Notes under the pieces: generated by a model
The model's database searches: none
Seen by the model: only the letters and a program-made list of their open reading frames with translations
What the model was told of the DNA's origin: nothing
Part shown: in pieces, positions 15,577-24,565 of the stretch
Layout: each line of letters begins with the position of its first letter
Position numbering within the stretch: position 1 is the stretch's first letter
Position numbers and translations under genes: made by a program
Assembly: GCA_027618515.1 (NCBI GenBank)
Contig: JAQCEV010000023.1
Coordinates: 1 to 34,220, forward strand
Direction of reading: 5' to 3'
Origin: Chloroflexota bacterium
Lineage (GTDB): Bacteria; Chloroflexota; Dehalococcoidia; Lucifugimonadales; Australimonadaceae
Length of the DNA stretch: 34,220 bases

Positions 15577-17022
15577 CTAGCTGGCCAGCCGAAATCTACC
15601 GACCGCTTCAGCGGGAAAAGTCACCCTGAACGTCGAGCCTACATTCAACTCGCTGCAAACATCGATAGTTCCATTCATCATCTCAACCAGAGACTTGACG
15701 ATGTACAGGCCCAACCCCGTACCTCGGATAGCGACCGTCTCTGGGCGGCGGACCCGATGAAAACTGGTGAACAACTGCTCGATATCAGATGCCGCTATCC
15801 CCAAGCCTTCGTCCGTAACGGAAACCACAACGCGCCCATCGCCATCCGTACGCGCTTCGATGCTGACAGCGCCCCCCGCAGGGCTGTACTTCAACGCGTT
15901 CCCAACCAGGTTCGACAGAACCTCCACGAGTTTCCCTGAATCTGCCACCACTGCAGGGAGCCCAGCGGCGACGTCGACCACGATGCGACGCTCCGGTGCC
16001 CCGGCCGCGACAGACGTGATCACCCCATCAAGTACCGCCTCCAGATCCAGTGGCTCTAGCACGACCTCGAGCCGACCAGATTGGATAGTCGACACGTTCA
16101 GCAGGCTCTCGATGATCGCCGCCATGCGCCGTCCATCGCTATTGATCGCCTGCAGCCATTCACGGCGAAGCTCCTCCGGCACGTCTCGCATGAGCAGTAG
16201 CTCGCTGAAACCCAGGATTGCCGTCATCGGCGTTCGAAGCTAATGAGAGGCGATCGACACGAAATTGTTACGACGCAGTTCCGCTTGCTTGCTATCCGTG
16301 ATATCCCGTGCGATGACTGAAAATCCCTCTCCGTCACCCGCTGCCGCTGGCGATACCTGGGTCGAGACCCAGATCTCGTCACCACCCTCCCGGGTTACCA
16401 GCGCCTCAGCCTTCTCCACTTTGACGCCCCACTGAACCTGGTCCAACAAGCCACCGAGAAGAGCTTCATCGTTGAAGCCCATACATGTTATGGATTGTCC
16501 TACCGCCTGGTCTGAGGTAAGACCGAACACGCGGAAAGCGCCAGCGTTCCAACTACGGATCGCTCCATCAGCCCCCACCTCAATGATCGCATCGTGAGCG
16601 AACTCAACGACCGACGCCAGACGGCGCTGCTTCTCGGCCTGCACCCGGGCGATCGCATACCGAACCGAGCGCTCCACGAGACCAGCGCTAGACTGCCCCT
16701 TCACCAAGTAGTCAGCAGCGCCTGCCTTCATAGCCGCCAGGTCCACCGACGCCTCGTCACTACCCGTCATCAGGATGATCGGCATACGGGCAGTCCCGTC
16801 GCCCATCTCCATCATCAGGTCGACACCCGTCTTGGCCCCTAGGTGGTAGTCCAGCAAGCAAGCGTCGTGCTTGCCCTCGCGTACCGCTGCCAACCCATCC
16901 TGGTAGGTCGACACCCAGTGGACATCGACATCGTCTTCCCAAACATCCCTCAGGATGTCCCTGGTCACAACGAAATCATCCTCGTCATCGTCGATGACAA
17001 GTATGCGAAGTCGATGGTCCAT
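15577..17022 (-). pseudogene. REC-PAS-histidine kinase interrupted by TAG just after the phospho-accepting His
   Basis: The start is ATG at 17020-17022, four bases after the preceding regulator gene; a longer upstream frame overlaps that gene and is unlikely. Domains in order: receiver domain (about 5-125, phospho-Asp 58 in CLLDYHLG), PAS domain (about 138-250), HisKA, then HATPase. The H-box reads NNFVSIASH, TAG (16240-16242, codon 261), LRTPMTAILGFSELLL, where the family has His-Glu-Leu-Arg-Thr-Pro. So GAG-to-TAG by one change has cut it right after His 260. The remainder has intact N, G1, F and G2 boxes (LVGNALKYSP, DEGLGIA, FTSFHR, GTGLGLYIVKSL) to TAG at 15577. An ATG at 16227, four codons after the stop, could allow restart of the ATPase part. 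Confidence 0.88.
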
Positions 17023-17026
17023 CAAC

Positions 17027-17485
17027 CTATGCGGCCTCAGCGTTGGGGAGGCAAACGATCTGGAACCAGTAGCGCTCCAGCGACTGCATGACTTCAACCA
17101 GTCCCTCGAATGAGACTGGTTTCGTGATGTACGAATTTGCGCCCGTGGCATAGCTGCGAATCACATCCTCTTCCGCCTGAGAGGTCGTCATCACAATCAC
17201 CGGGATATCCTTCAGCCTGTCGTCTGCCCGGATCTCGGCGAGCGCCTGGCGACCTTCGACCTTTGGCATATTCAGATCCAACAAGATCAGCCCGGGTCGT
17301 CGGTAGCGGGCTATGTCGCCGAATCTACCCTCGTTGCGCAGATACTGCAGCAGTTCTTCACCGTCCGACACCACATGCAACTCATTGGCGAGCTTCGCCT
17401 CGGTGAGGGAGTCCTGCGCCAACATGCAGTCCTCTTCGTCATCGTCTGCCATCAATATCGGTACCGAATTCGTCGTAGTAGCCAT
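17027..17485 (-). CDS. single-domain response regulator, Rcp1-like
   Basis: The 152-residue protein is a lone receiver domain: PILMADDDEEDCMLAQD (acidic pocket), phospho-Asp 70 in LILLDLNMPKVEGRQAL, the Thr/Ser switch in VIVMTTSQAEEDV, and Lys 122 in YITKPVSFEGL. The long loop before the Asp (NEGRFGDIARYRRPG) is typical of regulators paired with phytochrome-type or PAS histidine kinases, as in Rcp1. There is no DNA-binding domain, so output would be by phosphotransfer or protein binding. It lies between two histidine kinase genes, both interrupted by stops, and is itself intact. ATG at 17485 and TAG at 17027. Confidence 0.93.
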   Translation of the reverse strand: MATTTNSVPILMADDDEEDCMLAQDSLTEAKLANELHVVSDGEELLQYLRNEGRFGDIARYRRPGLILLDLNMPKVEGRQALAEIRADDRLKDIPVIVMTTSQAEEDVIRSYATGANSYITKPVSFEGLVEVMQSLERYWFQIVCLPNAEAA

Positions 17486-17508
17486 GTCGGTAGCTCCTCA
17501 GCCTTCGT

Positions 17509-18777
17509 CTAGCGTTTGGGGAATCTCATAACGAATCGCGCGCCAGCACCTACGTCCGATTCAGCCTCGATCGTGCCGTCGTGCTGTTCCACGATCTTCT
17601 TGCACACTGCCAGGCCCACGCCGGTCCCTTCGTACTCACTCCGGCCGTGCAGGCGCTGAAAAATGCCGAAGATACGGTCCGCGTAGACTTGGTCGAATCC
17701 GATGCCGTTGTCCTCAACGGTGACACACCACAACTCGTTGGGAGCGAAGTCAGACTCGATCGCCATTGCTTCGTCACCTACTTCGAGAGTCACGCCGATT
17801 TGGATTACCGGCTTGCGGTCGGGGACACGGAACTTAAACGCATTACCCAGCAGATTCTGGAACAACTGCCGGAACTGCACGGGGTCGCCCCAGAGCACGG
17901 GAAGTTCCGCGAAGGTTATCTCCGCGTCCGCCTCTTCGATCGCAATCTCAAGATCGCTCAACACGCCATCGACAACACTCCGCAGATCCACGGGTGCAGG
18001 TTCTTTCGCGCGGACTCACACTCTTGAATAGGTCAGTAGATCGTTGATGAGTACCTGCATCCGCTCAACTGCATTGTGCATGCGCCCCAGGTAGTCCGCG
18101 CCCCGCTCGCTCAGGTTTTCACTTTCAGAAGCAACTAGACGTGTCCCGAAAGCCTGGATCTTGCGCAACGGCTCCTGCAGATCGTGCGATGCGACATAGG
18201 CGAATTGTTCCAACTCACTGTTGGATTGCTCAAGCGTCTTCTTCTGCGCATCGAGCGCCCCCAGCGCCGCCGAAAGATCGATCGCCCGCTGACGCAACTG
18301 CCCCTCACGCTCGCGGGCCTCGCGCTCCCCTTGCCTACGGCGTGAGATATCACGAAACACCCCGGTGTAGACCCTCACGCCAGCAATGACGCTTTCACTC
18401 AGAACAAGATCCATCGGAAACGCAGATCCATCTTTCCGCAGGCCCTCTACCGTCCTCCCCGTACCCAGCATCGTTGCCTTGCCCGTCTCCACGTACCGCG
18501 CCAGATACCCATCGTGACCTCGCGAGTCCTGTTCCGACATGAGAAACGATATGTTCTCGCCGATCACCTCGGCGGCGGTATAACCCACGAGCTCCTGAGC
18601 GCCCTCACTCCAAGAGATTATTCGACCGCGATCATCAGTGGTAACGATCGCGTACACCGTCGTAGCAGCGGCCGGCGCAGCGCGCGATGCCGCAAACTCA
18701 GGGTTCGCCAAATCGTAAGCGGATCCGATCCCTAAAAACTCACCAGGGGCTTCGATTACCAAGCTGAGCGGCTCCAA
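17509..18777 (-). pseudogene. PAS-histidine kinase interrupted by in-frame TGA at codon 254
   Basis: The best start is TTG at 18775-18777, without a strong ribosome site. Residues about 40-150 form a PAS domain (YAIVTTDDRGRIISWSEGAQELVGY through VYTGVFRDISRRRQ), 150-190 a coiled coil, then a HisKA domain with His 198 in FAYVASHDLQEPLRKI, the form found in phytochrome-like kinases. The frame reads INDLLTYSRV, TGA (18016-18018), VRAKEPAPVDLRSVVDG; relatives commonly have Gly after SRV, so GGA-to-TGA is the simplest cause. The HATPase domain then runs intact (NLLGNAFKFR, EDNGIGFD, FQRLHGRSEYEGTGVGLAVCKKI) to TAG at 17509. A GTG at 17991 could restart it. It is the first gene of the three-gene signalling cluster. 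Confidence 0.86.
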
Positions 18778-18963
18778 AGATGATCCGACAGCCTCCGCAA
18801 CCTCGTGCGCAGGCTGTCGACACAGATTCCCTATCGGGTGCTGCCCATTTAGACACTACGGATAGAGATGCGCCCACGCGGTAGGTACGCAAAGGGCATA
18901 ACAGCCCGCCCCTACAAGCGCTCTTGTGTAGGCCACCATAGATCGCCGTTTACGCGCTGCGGT
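18778..18963. other. intergenic gap between the PAS kinase and Rieske oxygenase genes
   Basis: These 186 bases contain no supported gene, and the minus-strand frame of the kinase stays open to 18855 without an ATG or GTG. No clear terminator or promoter was found. Open frames on the plus strand here run on into the Rieske gene and are its antisense shadow. Confidence 0.5.
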
Positions 18964-20280
18964 CTACTGCGGCGAATCGGGGTTGACCGCCACGTTCACC
19001 TTCCGACGATCAGCCGTTCTCGCTACCCAGGACTCGTCAGGCTGGAGGAACAGTGCATCCGCCCGTATCTGGTAAACCTCAGGATGCGAGATCTCCGGCG
19101 GTGTAACGCCATCGCTCGCGAACTTCTTCGCAGCCCCCAGCAACCGTCGACGCACAGCGATGATCCCCCCATCAGACGTCCCCAGGTGCTCCCTGGTGCG
19201 GTTGTAGATCGTCCCCATCGTCAATTGCGGAGCAGCGTCTTGCGCCCAGAACTCAGCGATGCCTGAATAGATACCCGTCTTCTGTAACTCGCGATCCTGA
19301 TGAAAATCGTTCTCAACCGTCAACGCCGGACGCCACCTGCCGAACGGCGCGCTCGTCACTGGCGCACGATTCTCTGGCGAGATCGTCCACACGTTCGCAC
19401 TGGACTCCAACCGCGTTCGCTCCTTGTCGGTGAACGCGCGGTTCGGGTGGAACGTAAGCCCGATCACGAAAACATTGTGATCGTCTATCGGCACCCACGC
19501 CCGCCAATTGCGCGTCGGGTTATCCCCATACGGTGGAGTGATCGTGTGGAACGGCATCATGTGCTGGCTCAGCCGCCAGTACTTCTGCCCATCGCCCGCC
19601 TCACGACTGCACCCCACCAAAACACCGTAGTCCGTATCAAGAACCTCGAAGTGCGGATGTGAGTCCTTCTCGCGGATCACGTCCACTCCCGTCCGGATCG
19701 AATTGGGGTTGGGCTTCAGCCATCGGTGCGTGAACGACAGGTGCGACTGATCCAAGTCACCCTCCATCGCCTGCACCCAATTGCTGTACTGCACACGCTT
19801 GGACGCGATCACCTGATCCTCTGGCACATCGAGCCACTCAAGCCCAGGCAGCGGTGGCGGGACGGACTCCCTGCCCATGTACGCCCAAATCACCCCGCCC
19901 TTCTCCACCAGCGGGTACGACAGGCCAGCGACCTTCTCGTGGAAATTACTCGTGGGCGGCTCGCTTGGCATCTCCACGCACCGGCCGCTCACGTCGAACT
20001 TCCACCCGTGGTAGATGCACGCGAGCCCACCGTTCTCGTTTCGACCGAAGTAAAGCGACGCCCCACGATGCGGGCAATTCTCCGCGATCAGCCCAGGCTT
20101 GCCAGAGCTATCGCGAAACGCGACCAGATCCTCGCCCAGCAAGCGCACTCGCTCCGGCGAACCATCCGCCTCAATCTCCCAGGACAACAGGAAAGGGATC
20201 CAGTACTCGCGCATCAGGTTGCCCATCGGGGTACCCGCACCAACGTGGGTCATCAGCTCGTTATCGGTCGCGCTCAACAT
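18964..20280 (-). CDS. Rieske non-haem iron oxygenase, large subunit
   Basis: The protein has 438 residues, with ATG at 20280 behind a strong AGGAGG site. The N-terminal Rieske [2Fe-2S] domain has C69-P-H71 (ENCPHRGASLYF) and C88-x-x-H91 (ACIYHGWKFD). The catalytic domain has its mononuclear iron site at EGDLDQSHLSFTH, with His 180, His 185 and a bridging Asp nearby. The sequence style (NLMREYWIPF at the start, WKFDVSGRCVEMPSEP) matches phthalate 4,5-dioxygenase-type monooxygenases and aromatic demethylases. No ferredoxin or reductase gene is adjacent, so the electron donor must be elsewhere. The substrate cannot be inferred. It ends TAG. Confidence 0.93.
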   Translation of the reverse strand: MLSATDNELMTHVGAGTPMGNLMREYWIPFLLSWEIEADGSPERVRLLGEDLVAFRDSSGKPGLIAENCPHRGASLYFGRNENGGLACIYHGWKFDVSGRCVEMPSEPPTSNFHEKVAGLSYPLVEKGGVIWAYMGRESVPPPLPGLEWLDVPEDQVIASKRVQYSNWVQAMEGDLDQSHLSFTHRWLKPNPNSIRTGVDVIREKDSHPHFEVLDTDYGVLVGCSREAGDGQKYWRLSQHMMPFHTITPPYGDNPTRNWRAWVPIDDHNVFVIGLTFHPNRAFTDKERTRLESSANVWTISPENRAPVTSAPFGRWRPALTVENDFHQDRELQKTGIYSGIAEFWAQDAAPQLTMGTIYNRTREHLGTSDGGIIAVRRRLLGAAKKFASDGVTPPEISHPEVYQIRADALFLQPDESWVARTADRRKVNVAVNPDSPQ

Positions 20281-20341
20281 AGCGATCCTCCTGTGTACCT
20301 AGGGCCAGGGCCAACACCTACGACCAAGGCTATACAGGGGA

Positions 20342-20370
20342 ATGGTAGAACGGACGCATAGGCCGTACAA
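20342..20370 (-). promoter_or_regulatory. predicted promoter for the Rieske oxygenase gene
   Basis: On the minus strand TTGTAC (20365-20370) and TACCAT (20342-20347) are separated by 17 bases, each matching four of six sigma-70 consensus bases. Transcription would begin near 20336, giving a leader of about 55 bases. This is the only fair pair in the 111-base gap after cysS. Confidence 0.35.
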
Positions 20371-20391
20371 GCGACCTCAAAGACAACGTGG

Positions 20392-21759
20392 CTAATCCAC
20401 GTGCCAGGTCGTGCCGCCTGCGCTATCAGTGAGCGTCACGCCCAGCGCCGTCAGCTCGTCGCGCACTCCGTCCGCATCCGCGAACTGTTTCGCCGCGCGC
20501 AACTCCACCCGACGATCCACGAGCGCCTGGATCTCCGCCGCCTTGTCGTCCCCGACCTCCACTTCACGCTCCTTGAACGTCAAGCCGAAGATCGCCGTAC
20601 CAAGCTCCCGCAGCAACGCCTGCGCATCACCCACGTCCGAGCCAGTCTCCGCATCGCGATTGATATCCCGTGCCATATCAAACAACGTCGCCAGCGCCTG
20701 CGGTGTATTCAAGTCATCGTCCATCGCCCCGATGAATCGCTCTTTATACCCCGCCGCATCCAGCTTGCTACCTGCGCCCGCATTCGACGGTGCCTGCAAC
20801 GCCTGCCGGAATCGGTTCAACGCTCGGTCGTTCTCCGCCAGCGCCTCATCGGAGTAGTACCCAGGCCCTCGATAGTGCGACTTCAGAACGCTCAACCGGA
20901 TAGCGTCAGAAGAATAAGACTCAAGCGCCTCCCTGATGGACACCAGATTCCCGAGCGACTTGCTCATCTTCTCGTCGCCCTTCAGCAGCAACCCGTTGTG
21001 GAGCCAGAAGCGAGCGAACGGCGCAACGCCGGTGAACGCCTCGCTCTGCGCGATCTCGTTCTCGTGATGGGGGAACACCAAGTCCTGGCCGCCCCCGTGA
21101 ATATCTATGCTCTCGCCCAAGTACCTCAGCGACATCGCCGAGCACTCGATATGCCAACCTGGCCGACCGGGCCCCCATGGGCTATCCCATGCTGGCTCAC
21201 CTGGCTTCGCGCCCTTCCACACGGCGAAGTCCATCGGGTGATCCTTCTCCACGCCGGCTTCGACGCGCGCCCCTGCCCGCATCTGATCGACCGACCGATG
21301 GCTGAGCTTTCCGTAGCCCTCGTCCTTCGTAACACGGAAGTACACGTCGCCGTGCGACGGGTACGCGAAATCCTTCTCGATCAACCCAGCGACCATCTCG
21401 ATAATCTTCGGCACTTCCTGCGTCGCTCGTGGATACTCGTCCGCCTTGCGAACGTTCAGCGCGTCCATATCCTCGAAGTACTCGTCGATGTACTGCCCTG
21501 CCAACTCTTCAACGGTCTTGCCCTGCTGAGCCGCGCGGTCGATCAACTTATCGTCGATGTCCGTGAAATTCTGAACCCTGCGTACCTTGTACCCCCGGTA
21601 CTCCAAGTAGCGATGCAGCACGTCAAACACGATGTAGCTCATCGCATGCCCCACGTGGGACGCCGAGTACGGAGTCACACCGCAAACGTAGATTTTGACC
21701 ACATCGCCAGCAGGTTCGAAATCGCGCTTCTCGCCTGTGAGGGTGTCAGAAAGTTTCAT
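20392..21759 (-). CDS. cysS: cysteinyl-tRNA synthetase
   Basis: The protein has 455 residues. The class I fold is shown by the HIGH-type motif HVGH at 35-38 (TPYSASHVGHAMSYIVFDV) and the KMSKS loop in GDEKMSKSLGNLVS. Cys 26 (KIYVCGVTPY) and downstream residues in GRPGWHIECSAMS and GGGQDLVFPHHENEIAQSE form the zinc site that selects cysteine. The anticodon-binding part follows from about 330. Its ATG overlaps the TGA of ispF by four bases (ATGA), so ispD-ispF-cysS forms one coupled unit. It ends TAG. Confidence 0.97.
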   Translation of the reverse strand: MKLSDTLTGEKRDFEPAGDVVKIYVCGVTPYSASHVGHAMSYIVFDVLHRYLEYRGYKVRRVQNFTDIDDKLIDRAAQQGKTVEELAGQYIDEYFEDMDALNVRKADEYPRATQEVPKIIEMVAGLIEKDFAYPSHGDVYFRVTKDEGYGKLSHRSVDQMRAGARVEAGVEKDHPMDFAVWKGAKPGEPAWDSPWGPGRPGWHIECSAMSLRYLGESIDIHGGGQDLVFPHHENEIAQSEAFTGVAPFARFWLHNGLLLKGDEKMSKSLGNLVSIREALESYSSDAIRLSVLKSHYRGPGYYSDEALAENDRALNRFRQALQAPSNAGAGSKLDAAGYKERFIGAMDDDLNTPQALATLFDMARDINRDAETGSDVGDAQALLRELGTAIFGLTFKEREVEVGDDKAAEIQALVDRRVELRAAKQFADADGVRDELTALGVTLTDSAGGTTWHVD

Positions 21760-22259
21760 GGATACGTTTCTTCTAAAGAGAGTTCTGTGATGGACGCCAC
21801 GGCCATCGCGGATATGCCTGTCCCGCTGCCGGTGAAGCCCATTCCGTCCTCAGTCGTCGCCTTGATACTGACGTTCTCCACAGCAGTTCCCATGGCGCCA
21901 GCAATCGCTCTGCGCATGGCCGTTATCTGCTCGGCGAGGCGCGGACGCTGAGCGACGATTGTAGCATCCACGTTCACCACCAACCATCCAGCGTCAGTCA
22001 GTAGATCCATCGTCCGTTGCAACAATTCCAGGCTTGATATGCCCTCGGGAACCGACGGATCGTCCGCCTTGAAATGGGTGCCTATATCCCCCAGCGCCGC
22101 CGCACCCAGCAGCGCGTCGATGATCGCGTGCGTCGCCACATCTCCGTCGCTATGCCCCGCCAGCCCACTGTCGTAATCCACAGCAACGCCAGCGAGCACC
22201 AACGGCGAACCCGGAGTCAGCGGATGAGCGTCATAGCCGATCCCGAATCGAGTACTCAA
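21756..22259 (-). CDS. ispF: 2-C-methyl-D-erythritol 2,4-cyclodiphosphate synthase
   Basis: The protein has 167 residues. It makes the cyclic diphosphate in the MEP isoprenoid pathway, as a trimer with a metal in each active site. The start MSTRFGIGYDAHPL contains the metal ligands Asp 10 and His 12, and THAIIDALLGAAALGDIG contains the third, His 44; GLAGHSDGDV is the next signature, and SIKATTEDGMGFTGSG is the C-terminal one. The start is TTG at 22257-22259, overlapping the ispD stop by four bases (TTGA). It ends TGA, overlapping the cysS start. Confidence 0.95.
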   Translation of the reverse strand: MSTRFGIGYDAHPLTPGSPLVLAGVAVDYDSGLAGHSDGDVATHAIIDALLGAAALGDIGTHFKADDPSVPEGISSLELLQRTMDLLTDAGWLVVNVDATIVAQRPRLAEQITAMRRAIAGAMGTAVENVSIKATTEDGMGFTGSGTGISAMAVASITELSLEETYP

Positions 22260-22981
22260 GAGCCCCTCTCGCGAGCGGCGATGAGCGCCTCCGCGATGAT
22301 CAGATCCTCGGGCGTCGTCACCTTGATGTTCGTCCGGTCACCCATGTAGACCTCGACCGGCACACCTTGGAATTCCAGCATCGACGAATCGTCCGTCACA
22401 TCGTCCGCTATCTCATCGTGGGCTGCCTGCAGCAGATCGCGACGAAACACCTGAGGGGTCTGAATCGCCGCGATAGTCCGACGGTCCACCGTCTGCACCA
22501 CATGACCATCATCAGTGACTACCTTGATCGTATCCACCACCGGCACCGCAGCCGTCGCCGCACCCGTGGCCATAGCCGTCAGCAGACCGTTCTCGATCAC
22601 CTTCGGCGTCACCAACGGCCGAGCACCATCGTGCACCACGACCCAATCGCAATCGGGAAGCGCTCGCAAGCCCAAGCGGACCGAGTCCTGCCGACGCTGA
22701 CCGCCGAGCCGCACGTGGAGCACCTTCTTCCACTCGTACTCGCGAGCTAGATCAGCGATCGCACTCAAATCCAACCGCGCCACTACCAGCACCACGAAAC
22801 CCACCGCCTCGCAGCGCTCGAAAACGTCCACCGTCCGCGCGATAACCGGGATCCCCGCCAATTCCACCAAAGTCTTATCGACCCCAGCCATCCGCGTGCT
22901 GGCCCCAGCCGACACGATGATCGCGCCCACTCTTTCCGGGTCAGGAAGTTGTTCTTTCGTGTCCATAGCCACCGCTCTCAC
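22256..22981 (-). CDS. ispD: 2-C-methyl-D-erythritol 4-phosphate cytidylyltransferase
   Basis: The protein has up to 241 residues. It couples CTP to MEP in the isoprenoid pathway. The nucleotide-binding loop is VGAIIVSAGASTRMAGVDKTLVELAG; usually this is Ala-Ala-Gly, here Ser-Ala-Gly. Further blocks are RLGGQRRQDSVRLGLRAL, WVVVHDGARPLV, AAVPVVDTIKVV, IQTPQVFRRDLL and TDDSSMLE. The start is either GTG 22981 or ATG 22966 (MDTKEQL). A TATGCT -10-like hexamer lies just upstream. It ends TGA. Confidence 0.94.
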   Translation of the reverse strand: MRAVAMDTKEQLPDPERVGAIIVSAGASTRMAGVDKTLVELAGIPVIARTVDVFERCEAVGFVVLVVARLDLSAIADLAREYEWKKVLHVRLGGQRRQDSVRLGLRALPDCDWVVVHDGARPLVTPKVIENGLLTAMATGAATAAVPVVDTIKVVTDDGHVVQTVDRRTIAAIQTPQVFRRDLLQAAHDEIADDVTDDSSMLEFQGVPVEVYMGDRTNIKVTTPEDLIIAEALIAARERGS

Positions 22982-23164
22982 ACTCCGCGCGAGAGCATAT
23001 CAGCCCAGCCCCCTCAACCCCAGCGCCTCTCACTACCAAGGATCCCCCCATCATGCCGACAAACCGCCTCCAGAACGCAACCGAAGCGAAACCCGTAGTA
23101 TCGAGTCGTAGCCGATACTAGGTAGACACCATCTACGGCTCTTACCCCCATAGGACAAACGACT

Positions 23165-24565
23165 ATGATCCTCAAGCAGTACTACCTCGGATGCCTAGCC
23201 CACGCCTCATACCTCGTCGGCGACGAGAAAGCAGGCGTCGCCGCCGTCATCGACCCCAAGCGTGACATCGACGAGTACGTCGAAGACGCCGCCAAGGCAG
23301 GTCTCCAGATCAAGCACGTCGTCCTAACCCACTTCCACGCCGACTTCGTATCCAGCCACCTGACCTTCCGCGACCGCTTCGGCGCCGCCATCCACATCGG
23401 CGCCCAAGGCCAGGCCGAGTACGCCTTCACACCCGCCCACACCGGCGACGTGCTCCAACTCGGAGACGTTCGCCTTGAGTTCCTCGAAACCCCCGGACAC
23501 ACACCCGAAAGCATCTCCGTCGTCGTCTACGATTCCGCAACCTCCGATGCACCCCACGCCGTCTTCACCGGCGACACCCTCTTCATCGGCGACGTCGGCA
23601 GACCCGACCTCATCGCGTCCGAGGGGTTCGAAGCGAACACGCTCGCTGGTTGGCTATACGAATCGCTGCACGAAAAGCTACTCCCCCTCCCAGACGAAAC
23701 CCTCGTCTACCCTGCCCACGGCGCAGGCTCGTTGTGCGGCCGCAACATGAGCACCGACACCTTCTCCACCATGGGCGTCCAGCGCGCCTACAACTACGCG
23801 CTCCAAGACATGACCCAAGAAGAATTCGTCGCGATGGTCACCAAAGATCAGCCTCCCGCCCCTAGCTACTTTGGCTGGGACGCCCGGCTCAATCGCCTAG
23901 AGGAACCCTTCGAGGCCCGCACCGTCGAACTTGAACGCCTATCACTCGATGTCCTCCTCGAACGCACAGAGCAAGGCGCACAGATTCTCGACGCGCGAGA
24001 CCCCGTCGACTTCGCTGCTGCCCACATGCGCGGCAGCATCAACGTGGGCCTGGACGGATCATTCGCCCAGTGGGCGGGCGCAGTCCTCAACTTCCAGAAG
24101 CCCATCGTCCTCATCGTCTACCCCGGCGGCGAAGCAGAGATCGTCACCAGACTGGCCCGCGTCGGCATGGACAATGTCACAGGATTCCTCAGCGGCGGAA
24201 TGCAATCGCTGGAGCAACGGCCCGACCTCATCGAGCGCACCGAACGCGTGACAGCCAAGAACCTTGACGAATTCCTGGCCGAAACCAACCCGCCGGTCAT
24301 CGTCGACGTTCGCGGGCCGTTCGAATGGCAGGCCGGTCACATCCCCGGCAGCATCGACGTCCCCCTCCAAGAGCTCCAGAGCCGCATCGACGAGATTCCC
24401 CAAGATCGCCCGTTCGCCCTGCAGTGCCTCGCTGGCTACCGATCATCAGTCGCCGCTAGCATCCTGCAAACCGTCGGCATCCACGACTTCATCGAACTCA
24501 CCGGCGGCATCGAAGCCTGGGAAGCCTCCAAGCTCCCCACCGTCGCGGAGCCATCAACGCCCTAG
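23165..24565 (+). CDS. MBL-fold persulfide dioxygenase fused to two rhodanese domains
   Basis: The protein has 466 residues. Residues 1-240 are a glyoxalase II/ETHE1-type metallo-beta-lactamase fold with H56-F-H58-A-D60 (VLTHFHADFVSSHL), a second His in LETPGHTPESISVVV, Asp in FTGDTLFIGDVGRPDL, and YPAHGAGSLCGRNMS. Residues about 255-350 form a first rhodanese domain that lacks the catalytic Cys (IVYPGGEAE at the expected place). Residues 365-460 form a second rhodanese domain with Cys 421 (LQCLAGYRSSVAA). Fusions of this kind (CstB/PRF-like) oxidise glutathione or other low-molecular-weight persulfides and move sulfane sulfur. The stop overlaps that of the convergent aldo/keto reductase gene by four bases. 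Confidence 0.92.
   Translation: MILKQYYLGCLAHASYLVGDEKAGVAAVIDPKRDIDEYVEDAAKAGLQIKHVVLTHFHADFVSSHLTFRDRFGAAIHIGAQGQAEYAFTPAHTGDVLQLGDVRLEFLETPGHTPESISVVVYDSATSDAPHAVFTGDTLFIGDVGRPDLIASEGFEANTLAGWLYESLHEKLLPLPDETLVYPAHGAGSLCGRNMSTDTFSTMGVQRAYNYALQDMTQEEFVAMVTKDQPPAPSYFGWDARLNRLEEPFEARTVELERLSLDVLLERTEQGAQILDARDPVDFAAAHMRGSINVGLDGSFAQWAGAVLNFQKPIVLIVYPGGEAEIVTRLARVGMDNVTGFLSGGMQSLEQRPDLIERTERVTAKNLDEFLAETNPPVIVDVRGPFEWQAGHIPGSIDVPLQELQSRIDEIPQDRPFALQCLAGYRSSVAASILQTVGIHDFIELTGGIEAWEASKLPTVAEPSTP

Noticed and set aside
20401-21951. 516-codon open frame on the plus strand
   Set aside because: It lies wholly antisense to cysS and ispF, which are certain. Its sequence is Arg/His-rich with no family pattern, typical of a GC-rich shadow frame.
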